Translations under genes and position numbers: made by a program
Shown: piece after piece, positions 13,651-24,439 of the stretch
How the letters are laid out: each line of letters opens with the position of its first letter
How positions within the stretch are numbered: position 1 is the stretch's first letter
DNA from: Oxytricha trifallax
Taxonomy: Eukaryota > Ciliophora > Spirotrichea > Sporadotrichida > Oxytrichidae
Direction of reading: 5' to 3'
Length of the DNA: 64,000 bases
Assembly: GCA_000711775.1 (NCBI GenBank)
Contig: ARYC01017194.1
Span: forward strand, 56,763-120,762
Notes under the pieces: generated by a model
The model's input: only the letters and a program-made list of their open reading frames with translations
What the model was told of the DNA's origin: nothing
Database searches by the model: none

Positions 13651-16600
13651 TCAAGCAAAATCGAATTTAAGCGATTCGTATTTCTAAATCTCTTCTTTGA
13701 CGACATCTAATCTTGTGACAAACTCCTTCACAGTCAGATTTACCTAAAATATATGGTTAGCAAATAATTCGTAAGTATTATATATTAAAAGTAGAAAAGA
13801 ATATACTAGAAAAAGTACTTACCATATCGTTTGAAGTGACAAGTGTCTTGAAATCGTCTGTGTTGAGTACATTATGAAAACCAGTTGCTTTTACTTAATA
13901 ATTATTGTTAAAATAGATAAAAATAAGAGAATTTAAGAAATACAATTAAATTAGAATTATTTTAGTAATTATAACTGTCATGAATTAGGAGTATTAGTAA
14001 GTGTAATTAGATTTAGTATTAAAATTTGATTAATTAATAAATGATTAATATATTAAAAAGTGGTCAGGTGGTCTGGCCGGAGTTTTTGGTGGTCCACCGC
14101 AATGTAATATATAATTAGTTTAATAATTACGAATGTGTAGATTAAGCTAATACTGCGTTCACTCACTAGACATCTCTCCTCTGTCTCTGACCACCGGCTG
14201 TGTGTTCTCAATCGGCTGCCTTCTTGGCTCCCTGATCGGTTTGAAATCTTGAGTAGAGGAACCGGGCTACCATTGGCGCTGTTAATGGGAATGCCTCCTC
14301 CCCGCTTTGTGTTGGTATCTCGGATTGGCAGAGCAAACATCTCGACTTGAAAGCATTGGCATCTTCGGGGTTCATATTACTAAACGGCAGTGTGTTTGAT
14401 GTGATGACTATGAAACACCCCGTGTACCTGAAATCCACGCCGCCATACTTCTGATATTAAATTGCGGTGGACCACCAAAAACTCCGGCCAGACCACCTGA
14501 CCACTTTTTAATATATTTAATCATTTATTAATTAATTAAATTTTAATACTAAATCTAATTACACTTACTAACACTCCTAATTCATGACAGTTATAATTAC
14601 TAAAATAATTCTAATTTAATTGTATTTCTTAAATTTCCTATTTTTATCTATTTTAACAATAATAGGAAATATAAATAATAATTTCATGGAAAATTTTAAA
14701 GTGGGTAAAAAGAGTATTAAAAAAAATTACAAAATTATTTTATGTTAAATCAGATTTTATGTTTTTTTTAATAATGTATTAATGAGAGTTATAATATAAT
14801 TGTTAATTACAATTGTCATAATTTATTAGGAATTTGTTAGGCTTTTGGTTTCAATTTTATTTTTGTTTAAATATTTGTATAACTTATTAAATTTACTGGA
14901 AAAACTTAGAATAAATCGAGTATTTTAATCATTTCTTTAAATTAGATATATTATTGTAGAAAAATTAAAACAAATACTAAATTACTTTTTATTATAGTTA
15001 ATAGCTTTTGACGATATGAATAAGATAATATAAGGAAGATTTTATTTACTTTTTAGAAAAAATATTTCTTGAAAATAGCATATTTTTAAATAACAATTTG
15101 CTTAATAAAACGATTATCATGTTTAACTACAGTAAATAAAGTCCATAAATTAAATTTTAAATATCTAAAATTGCAACTATTTTTGTAGTTTTTATTGACA
15201 TTTGAAGTGTAATCGAATTTAGTTTGAATGAATTGCAATTAAGCTTTCAAAGCTGCGTTCATTTGTGCAAGCTTTCTGAATCTTTCTTCTTCGATTCTAT
15301 TTACTTTTCTCTCTTCCTCCACTTAAGCAGTTAAGTCATCTGAGATCTTTTGCTAGCCATCAATTTAAGCCTTAAGCTAAGCGATTAAGTCTAATTCATA
15401 AACCTTTATATAAATTTGGCTTTTTTTAAAAATGCAGACTATTAATAATTGCTCCTTGATTTTATCCTTGTAGTGGTCTAGACTCTTAAGAGTAAGTTCA
15501 AGTCTCTCATCAATCTCAAGCTTCTCATCTAACAATCCTTCGTACTTCTTTTTCTCTTCCTCGAGTTTAACCTGAAGTTCTTGGTTGTGCTGAGTGGCAG
15601 TCTCTTCTTAAGCGATGAGCTCCTTAACATCGGCATTCTTATCACGATTCAATTTGGCTTAGAGTCGCTTAGCTGCTATCTCTTCTTTGGCTGCATGCTC
15701 TTTCTTCAGTTCTTCGTTCTTTAAGTCAGCTGCCTTCTTTTACTCGATCAATTTTACATTAAATTTAAGTAATTCACAGTTCTTATCTAGAAAAGATGAC
15801 ATTCTTTTGTCTTAAAATTTACAAACTTATTTTAAAATTCCTCTTTCTTGTCATTGAGCATCTCAGTAGCATCTTCAAGTTCTTTAACTTGAATTTATAG
15901 CAATTCTAATTGAACATTAGCATCATCAATCTACTCTCTAAGGTCTATCGCTTCTTTCATAGATTTTTGTAATTCAGCATTTTATTCAAATTATTGCTTA
16001 ACTTTTTCACGAGCTTCCTTTTATAGAGCGATTTCCTTATCTTTATCTTCGATAAGCTTAGTGTTTAATTCTTGCTCCATTTTAAATCTGTGATTGTTCA
16101 GGTCATCAAACTCCCTGTCTTTGATATAAATTTGTTTATAGTCAAGAGAATAAGACATTCATTCATAGTCAATAAATTTAGAGATTGATGATAGTCATCT
16201 TATTGTTGTAGTTATCATCGTTTTCTCTACCAAGTTCATTTTCAAGTGATCTGCATTCATTTTCCAAATCAAATCTCTGCTTGCTAGTTTCCTTGAATTC
16301 TCTCTCCAATTCAAAAAGTCTCTTTTTAGTATTGAAGTCGTACTCTTTTTGATTTTCCTCAATTTTCAAGTTCTAGTGAAGCATTACATTAATTTATGAA
16401 TCGAGAACGAACTGCTCACCAACTACGTTTAGCTTGTATTTATTGAGTTCTTCGATCTTCTTGTCGTAATCTCTTCTCATCTTTGTATACTTTGATTTTA
16501 AAAGAGAGATATGTTGGAAACTGGATTTCTCATCGTCAAAAAGCGAGCCAATACCTGATTTCTTTTCATCTTCAACGACTTTCTCTTTTAAGATTTTGAG

Positions 16601-16936
16601 CTCCAGTTCCATGAAATGTATTTGCTGTTGCAAATTAGAAATGTACTCATCTTCTACATTGACATTTGGATTGGTTCCCAAAGCTGGGTCACGAGACTTA
16701 TCTTGACCTCTAAAGTTCATAGGGACTGTTGATTGATGCATTGAAGCTCCAAAGTTTAGACCGCTGCCGTTTGTCATTGAAGCCAAAGGGTTGAAACTAA
16801 CGCCTGATGCTCCCATTTTACCACTCTTTTTTGTTCCTAAATTAACGAATGAGATATTTTATATTTTACCAAAAGCACTGCCCATTGAAGAAGTCATTGG
16901 GTTGTGACTTGATTTTCCGAATGATTATCCTCTCAT
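13651..16936 (-). CDS. Long coiled-coil protein, probably ciliary/cytoskeletal
   Basis: Start ATG at 16936 (MRGQSFGKSSHNP). A 34-nt GTAAAA...TTTAG intron follows GSAF. The product is almost entirely heptad-rich coiled coil (e.g. YISNLQQQIHFMELELKIL, ELEREFKETSKQRFDLENEC). It ends in a distinct C-terminal block, LQFIQTKFDYTSNV plus FHNVLNTDDFKTLVTSNDMV, and TGA at 13651-13653. Three IESs interrupt it: 15812-15839, 16126-16179 and a 1.3-kb one at 13889-15193 that contains a transposable element. The final intron (GTAAGT...TTTTAG, about 13754-13825) separates SNDM from VNLTVKEFVTRL. I do not recognise the family with certainty. Length (about 800 residues) and composition suggest an axonemal or basal-body component. 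Confidence 0.75.
13889..15193 (-). other. 1.3-kb IES hosting a TIR element, pointer run of A (gene strand)
   Basis: On the gene strand, FDYTSNVNK ends at an A-run (plus-strand T's at 15189-15193) and coding resumes KATGFHNVL at an A-run (plus-strand T's at 13889-13892). An AAA pointer joins the frames in phase. The interval is non-coding on the gene strand, very AT-rich, and contains the complete element at 13901-14663. The exact pointer is ambiguous within the A-runs. Confidence 0.65.
13901..14663. mobile_element. TIR element with 203-bp near-perfect inverted repeats and a GC-rich core
   Basis: Arms 13901-14103 and 14461-14663 are near-identical in reverse complement. Each has an AT-rich outer half (outer end ATTATTGTTAAAATAGATAA) and a GC-rich inner half (inner end GGTCCACCGCAAT). 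The 357-bp core (14104-14460) is far more GC-rich than the rest of the window. It has minus-strand open frames, one of which (14208-14438) reads FIVITSNTLP followed by AFKSRCLL, resembling motif C and the following Arg region of superfamily 3 / Rep-type helicases. No full-length protein fits, so the element looks non-autonomous. No clear target duplication was found. Confidence 0.8.
15812..15839 (-). other. Very short IES (20-bp unit), pointer TTAAAATT
   Basis: TTAAAATT at 15812-15819 and 15832-15839. Removing one 20-bp unit converts a broken frame into NDKKEEFQDKRMSSFLDKNC, restoring the coiled-coil reading frame. The interval is too short for a spliceosomal intron and has no suitable GT-AG. 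Confidence 0.75.
16126..16179 (-). other. IES (46-bp unit), pointer ATAAATTT
   Basis: ATAAATTT at 16126-16133 and 16172-16179. Collapsing the repeat on the minus strand gives MTIINLQIYIKDREFDDLNN in frame. Unprocessed, the frame hits TGA right after MTIINLQIY. Confidence 0.75.
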
Positions 16937-17139
16937 TTATCTATAGTAAAAATTATTTTTAAGAAATATAGTGAATGAGTTGTTCCATACTTTCGAATAC
17001 TTTAAGTTAATTTAAAATTATTTAATTCGTTATATTTTATTTATAACTCATATGTGGTATCAATTTAAAGATAAAGATCTTTTGATAAATTTAATTTTGA
17101 TATAATGTGTCCTATTAAGATATCTTCAAATTAAAAATC

Positions 17140-18505
17140 TCAGAGTTTTGGTCTCTCTTCTTGAACTGCTTCAAACTTCTCAAGAATTGCAGGGTCTGCA
17201 GTTTGATCCTATCTGAATTTCTTTTAGTATCCAGGTTGGTACTTTTTGTAAGCTGCAATGACGCAAGCACCACCAAGACCGAGATTATGTTGAAGAGCAA
17301 CTTTAGCATCCTTGACTTGTCTCTTGTCAGCCATACCTCTGAGTTACCAGCAAAGTTCAGCGCATTAAGCAAGACCAGTTGCACCAAGAGGATGTCCCTT
17401 TGAGATAAGTCCACCACTTGGATTAACAACATACTTTCCACCATAAGTGAATTGATTTGCATCAATGTACTCTCCAGCTTTACCCTCAGGGCATAAACCA
17501 AGAGCTTCATAGGTACAGAGCTCGTTAGCTGAGAAACAATCATGTAATTCCACAACTTAAACATCCTATGGAGTAATTCCAGCTTGCTTATAGACACCTT
17601 CTGCGCATTTCTTTGACATCTCTGAACCAATCAACTTCATTGATGATTTACCATTGAAGGTTGAGTCAAAATCAGTGGTAAGATTAATTCCAATAATTTC
17701 AACAGCTTAATCTTCAAGTCCGTGAGCTTTAACATAAGCCTCACTTACAACTATAGCGCAAGCGGCACCATCAGAAGTGGGGCAACATTATAACTTAGTA
17801 AGTGGTTCATGGATCTTTGGAGATTTCATGATTTATTCCAAAGTATACTCATCTCTGAATTGACTGTATGGGTTGTTAACTGAGTGTTTGTGATTTTTCC
17901 AAGCAATCTTTCCAAAATGCTCTGCTTTAGTTCCATACTTCTCCATATGTTCAATGCCAGCATTTCCAAATAGTCTTGGAGCGAATGGTGACTTAGAGTC
18001 TCCTCTCATTTCATGATCTTAAATGAAGAATTTATCAAGAGGACTGATTCTGTCTGGGAAGAAGGTTTGGAGTGATCCTGCGTACATCTTCTCAAATCCA
18101 AGTGCCATAGCACAGTCAATCATGCCACTCTTAACAGCATTATGTGCAAGGAATAAAGCTGAACTTCCAGTTGAACAATTATTGTTCACATTAATAATTG
18201 GAATACCAGTCATACCAACTGTGTAGACTGCTCTCTAGCCACAAGTTGAATCTCCATAAACATAACCAACATAGGCTTATTAAACCTCAGTGTAAACTTT
18301 AGCAGTATAAATAAATTAAATAAAGCTGCTAATACTTGTTTTATTTGACATTGGCATCTCTTAATGCTCTTTGAATAGCTTATTTGGCTAGATCTGGGTA
18401 ATCCAAATCATGCTTTCCTGGTCTGTAGAACTTTGTCATTCCATTACCAATAACAAACACTCTGTTTCCTCTTTGCTAGGTTTGTGACGTCAATGAGCTT
18501 TCCAT
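17140..18505 (-). CDS. Sterol carrier protein 2-type thiolase (3-ketoacyl-CoA thiolase, SCP-x N-domain)
   Basis: Thiolase-superfamily enzyme of the SCPx type, expected in peroxisomal beta-oxidation of branched acyl-CoAs. Start ATG at 18505 ([20 protein letters not shown]), stop TGA at 17140-17142. Diagnostic blocks: [33 protein letters not shown] (nucleophilic Cys in NNNCSTGS), [40 protein letters not shown] (catalytic His region), and a QCAELC-type end. About 430 residues matches the thiolase half of SCPx; the SCP2 lipid-transfer domain is absent. One 46-bp IES interrupts it at 18298-18346. No convincing peroxisomal SKL ends the protein (ends EERPKL). Confidence 0.93.
18298..18346 (-). other. 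IES (46-bp unit) in thiolase gene, pointer TTT
   Basis: TTT at 18298-18300 and 18344-18346 (AAA on the gene strand). Collapsing gives [20 protein letters not shown], aligned with SCPx relatives. Unprocessed sequence reaches TGA. The insert carries a short inverted repeat (TTAGCAG/CTGCTAA) near its ends. All possible GT-AG choices miss the frame. Confidence 0.75.
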
Positions 18506-19861
18506 TTCGTAAGTTAAAATTAATTATTAAGATATATTTTTGAAAGTCTTTGTATAATTTAGCTAATTGAGTATAAAATAATAATAATATAAAAAATTTC
18601 TGATTAAGAAATAAAATAAATTTTAAAATATCATAATGGAACAATCTTTTCTATGTATGTTGGAAATATTAAGATATTTTGATAAAATCTCTAAACTGCA
18701 CTTGCAAGTATTATCTCGCTGAATCTATTAAGAAATTATTAAAAAAATCAATTAATTAAGTCTATATTCTTGATCATAGTTTATTTTATATTTTGACATA
18801 AATCATTATATTATAAAATATAATAAGATTCTGAATATTATCTAAAAACATTTACATCTAGTAACGATGAATTAATTTATTAAGTAGTTATAATTTTGGA
18901 GTACTTTGATAGTCAAATAAATTAAAATTTAGATTTCATTTGATTTATGAAAGTTAAGTATAGGTAAATTAACATTTTTATTATGAGATTATAAATTCGT
19001 GAATTTGAGCAAAGCTTTTAGAGTTAAATGTCGATTAATAGTGCATTTATAAAGTATAGACTTATTAGAGAAGAAAATGATTCATAATTTTTAATTGTTA
19101 AAAGCAAATATAGACATGTAGAAATCTTGCTATTAAATCGATAAAAAATAGATTCTTAAAAAGGAGATAAATTTTTTATTTTTGAAAATATACATTAAAT
19201 TCTTATTTTAATAACATAAAATATCATAATCATGATTTGAATTTCAAATTGAGATATTTTAATTTAATAATTAATACAGAGAAGATATTATAAATGTATC
19301 TTCATCGAAATTACTATAAACCTTAATAATAAATATGTTTAAGAGAACTAATGAGGCATATTTTGAATTATATTATAAAATTACAAGTAAACTCTCTTTA
19401 TATAATTCAAGTATAATCTGTAAGTTTTTTATCTGTAAAAATATATAGTTTTCGGAAATAAATATAAAAAAATATGGGTAAATATTATGATAATACATTG
19501 ATAATTTATCATTATTATTTTTATGAATAACTTGTTAAATGCAATATTATTTATAATAGGTATCATTCTATAAGATTTATTGAATATTATGTTGATTAAT
19601 ATGCATTAATTCTAAATATGACAAATTAACTATTTTTTAGGTAAATTTGTAATTACGTAATATAGAAAGGATAAATTAATAAGATTATTGCTAAAAAAAT
19701 AATATCAAACTTTTATATTAAAAAAATCTGTATCTAAAATAGCTTTTAATACAGAGTATTTTTATTTCTGCAATATTAATTGAATACGATATTTTATGTG
19801 AGTAGTATACGATTTTTGTCTATTTTAAATAGTCAAATTATAATAAAGTTATAAATTAACA
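18506..19861. other. 1.36-kb AT-rich intergenic region
   Basis: No coding potential, tRNA-like cloverleaf or long repeat recognised. It lies between divergent promoters (thiolase to the left, PH-domain gene to the right). Confidence 0.6.
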
Positions 19862-22800
19862 ATGGAAAGTTACAACTTACATCATTAAAATTAACAACCG
19901 TATAATCTGAACTAGCCATTTACGATGGGTGGAGGTTACCAGCAGAAGCAGTCACCCACTTATTAATAAATGAATCCTGCACCCCTAAATGTCACTAGAT
20001 TTCAATAGAATCATCATCAAGAGGGGATTTCTGGTTTAAATATGTCAAGCAACGTAGGATAAATGTATCATAAATTAATAAATAAATAATGATGTAAAAT
20101 ATATGTAAGAGTTGAATTAAGAGAGTAGTGAAGTAATGAACTACTAGGCTTAAAGCAATTAAGAAAAAGTTGATAGTCAATAATAATCTGATCCAAGCAA
20201 TACTGCAAAATTAAAATTAAAGGATTAATGTTGATGTTATATTTCAAATTTTTATCTTACAATAGTTCTCCTGCATTAGACTAACAAGATTAAAACCTAA
20301 ATAACACATAGGATTCAGACAGCGTACTGAAAAATCAAAATGAGGAATAAAAAGAAAATTAACAAGAGTAGAATGGAACAAACATTCCAGAGGTTTAATT
20401 AGAACCAACAGTTGAAAAATGTATTATCATTGAGAATCCGACGCAGAGATTCGTTGTAAACGGAGAAGAATTTGACTATAATTATGTAAGCATTAATATC
20501 ATACTTTATATACTTGGTATAGTTTGGACCTTTGACTGTGCAAGGATACTTGAAAAAGTTAACAAGTAAAAAGTCTATGTTTAACGATAATAAATTTTAG
20601 AGAAGGTTCTTCGTTCTAGATTTTATTCATATTATCTATGTAAAAATTTAGTATAGAATCAAATAAGAAAAAATTAACTTAAATACTGTTGTATTTCTTT
20701 TTTTTCTCTAGATCTGATGACTGCAACCTTTAAATATGCAAAGAATCCCACAGCCCAATATAAATGGTACCACTTCAAAAACATCTAATTTATCATTTCT
20801 GAGGGACCTGAGCTGTTTTGCCACAAAAACTACCAATATCCCTTCAAAATCAAGGTTTCAGAGAGATTCTATCATTTATGTGCAAAAACACAGCAAGAAA
20901 AGATGATGTGGGTCAATGGCTTCAATTTCTTATTTGAATTCAGAAAATAGCTTAATTAAAGAAATGGAAATTTTAAAAATTAATTTTTGTATATTTTAGG
21001 TCTAGAATGAATTTAATCGAGAAATATCATTGTTTTTTATAGAAACCTTTTTAAATTTAATGCCAGATGGCACTCCAGTTATAGATGATCTTCAAAGATA
21101 CAGGTTAGAATAAGAAAAAGAATACGAATTAATGAAGAAAAAAATACAGGATAAACATGAAAAAAAAGAAAAGAAAAGAGAAAATTCATTGATAAATAAG
21201 CTTAAGAACCCGTTGATGAATATGCTGGTATAAAAGAGTTTCCCTGCTGCGACATTGAAAAATATCAAGGAGGAGGAGAAAGCAGCAAGAGCGAATTCAT
21301 AAGGGTCATAAGATAAAAATGTTATAACTGGAATTCCCTCTGAATAGAATCAATAAACTTAACCAGGTGGCTAATATATTATACATTTTTAATATTTACT
21401 TACATTTAATGATAAAAGTCATCACCCTATCAATTTTTCCCACTTTAAATTCTTATTTATGGCTAACCTGTTGCCTCAGATTAAAACACTATAACCCAAC
21501 TTCAAGCGCTCTCTCAATCCGAGACCCTACCACAAGAATTAAAAGACTAAGTTTAAGTGATTTAACAAATCAGAGAGCAGGTGCTCAAGGAATACTCAGA
21601 ATTGGAAGCCAAGCAAGATGCCTTTGAAAAGGAAAAGAAGGATTTCTTGGAGTTCTAAATCGCAGAAACTGAAAACCTGATTAAAGAAAAGTAGAAGGTA
21701 TTGGAGTTGAAGGAGAAATACAAGTAGAAAATTGAGAAAATCAAGAGAGCAGCTCACTATAACCTTAAAACCATTAAAAATCATTAGAATATGTTGATAT
21801 TATATGTGTATAGTTTTATATAAATTTTAATTGTAAGATGTATAAGATGCGAAAGTTAGCGATTTAGATAGTGATGGAAATTAAGATAAAAGTAAATCAC
21901 CAAATATTGCAATTAAATAATATATTAAAAAGTTCAATTAACAAAATAAAATATAAATTGGTAATAAAAAGAAAGAATCTCCTTAGATAGATACCAATTT
22001 AGAAATTCCTACCACCTAATAAAATATATCTAATTAAAATAGTCCTAAAACTGGCAAAAAACGAGTGATTAAGAAAAGTGTTGAGAGACAAAGCGCTAAG
22101 TTGCCACTCTTGAATAATTAAAATCCAGTTATTAGTAAACTTTATTAAGTAATCCATCATTCCTTTTGTTTAAAACTTATTTATGATAAAAATCTTCTCG
22201 GACATTATGAACTTTAAGTTATTCAATAAAAAGTTAAGTTTACATAATTAAAATAGAAATTATTAATAAACAAGAAACTTAATGAGGCTACAGATTCATC
22301 AGAGAGGCCTAATTTAGATTTGAAAAACCTTAATAAATTAGATGTGAACCTATCAACTTTTGAAAATCATAACAAGCTTGATCCTAATGATGTATTATCA
22401 TATATCTCATATAAGGTATTTGGATTTTTTAAAAATAATCTTAGCATAACTATTGTTTATATTATGTTAAGAGGACTATTTCAGCTAATGCAATGGGAAA
22501 TACAAGTAGTGCAAATGAAGACTAAGAAAACGAATAAGAATAAAATAACTTAAATCTCTAGCAGCCTGGAGATAAACCACTAAGAACTTTCAGCAGGAAG
22601 AAGGTAAAGGTATAGAGAGGTAAAAGTACTATTCCAGGTATAGGAAATCTATTAAAATTTTAATGAATCCGTGACAAACATCACAGTTTAAATAGCCATT
22701 TTTATGTGGAAACGGCAGCTCTAGTAAAGCAGGTTCTAGAGGAGGTTTTATGTCACAAGGTTTCATGGATGGTATGTAGCTTTTAAACTTAGCAAGAAAT

Positions 22801-24156
22801 AATAACATGGGAATAAGCCAGAACTCACAAAATGGCGATAACTCCAATACAGTTGATTAAGTGCAGCTCTTCAACAACTTCAATAATGATGAATTATATA
22901 ATAACTAGACATCTGGATCTGATACTTAAAACACTAGGAAAACTAGCACTTAGGAATAAGACAATAAAACTACTATGCCAGCTCCACTTGTTCAAATAGA
23001 AAAATTGGAATAGGAAGACCTGGAAAACGATATTGATAATGTGAAGCTTAACACCGTGAGTTTGTTGAAGAACAGGTCAAATAGAAAGAAATAAGAAGAG
23101 ATCATAATTGATGATTAAAATGACGTAATAACTCATAGGAATGAAGTGGTTTAGGAAAGTGATGATCTTACCCCGAATAATAACCTTAATAAGAAGAACA
23201 ATAACTTTGAAGATAACATGAGCCCAGAACCACAAATAATCTCAAAGTTAGGAGCAAGGTCAAACTCAATAAGTGTTGGAAATAGAGCACCAAGGTTAAA
23301 TCCTCTCTAAAGTTCTACAGTCGCTTATAATGACTCCTAAAACGAAGTTTAGAAGAATCAAATTAGCACAGTATAAGGCAGTTCACAATAGTAGACCAGT
23401 ACTATAGACACTTTACTAGAGAGGGAAAGAGACGCTTAGTTTATAGATAGGCTTGACAAGCAAAATAAAATGAATTTAAGAGGTAATGGTGGAACTTTCC
23501 TTTAGAAAAGTACCAGTATTCAATACAATCATGAATAAGAGTTCAATGTTCAAGCAAAAGGCGTTACACTCATCAACCAAAGTTAACCATTTAATTATGC
23601 TTAATTCTACGGTAATAAGAACAGCAATACTGTTTAATAGCAGGATTAAACAAGTAAAAGCATGAACTATTTTAACAATAATTCTTAACAAAATTAGCAG
23701 GCTAGTCCTTCGAAAAATCGTTATAGCAGCCATGTACAAAATAATAGCGGAAACAATTCTGATTAAAATGAGCAGCCTGCAAACAATTGGGGTATACCAG
23801 AAGCCATCGTTGAAAATATTCCTTCGAATATTCATCAAGCAAAAACTGAAAATGGATTCTTCAATAAAAAAGACTCTGGCAAGAACTTGAAAAATGTTAC
23901 AGACGGATTCGCATTGATAAAGCAAAACCAAAATTAATAGTTCAGCAGACAATAAGTTCAAGAAAAGATTACTAAAAATCACTCTTATTAACCTTAAGCT
24001 GAACAACCACGAGACTAATGTCTAGAAAGTTTTGATGCTAACTGGGATGATGATTTAGAGCAGTCGATTAAAATGGCTTAAGCTGTGCAATAGAAAAAGT
24101 AAAATTTCAAGACTCTCAATGTGGGAAGAGGAGAAGATGATGATGTGTGGGATTGA
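19862..24156 (+). CDS. PH-domain protein with coiled coil and long Asn/Gln-rich tail
   Basis: Start ATG at 19862 (MESYNLHHQNQQPYN), stop TGA at 24154-24156 after DDDVWD. The N-terminal 200 residues are Gln/Asn-rich. A PH domain follows (about 20520-20960): GYLKKLTSKKSMF, RRFFVLDF, then WYHFKNIQFIISEG, PFKIKVSERFYHLCA and MMWVNGFNFLFEF (the conserved C-terminal helix Trp). A Glu/Lys coiled coil spans about 21070-21230 and 21480-21780. The last 1.5 kb (22680-24156) is one uninterrupted low-complexity stretch ending with an acidic DANWDDDLEQ motif. Several AT-rich interruptions at 20065-20130, 20490-20520, 20600-20710, 20960-21040, 21370-21470, 21790-21850 and 22620-22680 are introns or IESs. 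PH domains bind phosphoinositides or proteins at membranes; the specific role is unknown. Confidence 0.8.
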
Positions 24157-24439
24157 TTTAAAAAGTACACATAGATCTATTATCTTATCAAAACGCCTTA
24201 AATAAATATTTAAATATACCTAAAATAGTTATTGTATTATTTACAAATAAGTCATTACTGTAACGCTCAAAGGGATTCGTTAGCAAATTTAATTATCTAT
24301 ATATGAAGAAATATAGTAATAATTAAATAAGATTAAAATAAACAAATATCAACAATCACTTAAAATCATTTAAATTTAGCCATACAACTTAAAATATTAA
24401 TATTATAAACTCTTGTGCTTCTTTAACTATAATCTTCCA
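24157..24439. other. AT-rich convergent spacer
   Basis: Short spacer between two converging genes; nothing recognised in it. Confidence 0.6.

Noticed and set aside
14053..14340. Minus-strand open frame across the TIR element
   Set aside because: It crosses from the GC-rich core into the inverted arm and overlaps the better frame at 14208-14438; not supported as a gene.
23476..24006. Long minus-strand frame of 176 codons
   Set aside because: Shadow of the 1.5-kb uninterrupted plus-strand tail of the PH-domain gene, which has consistent Gln/Asn composition and a clear stop.
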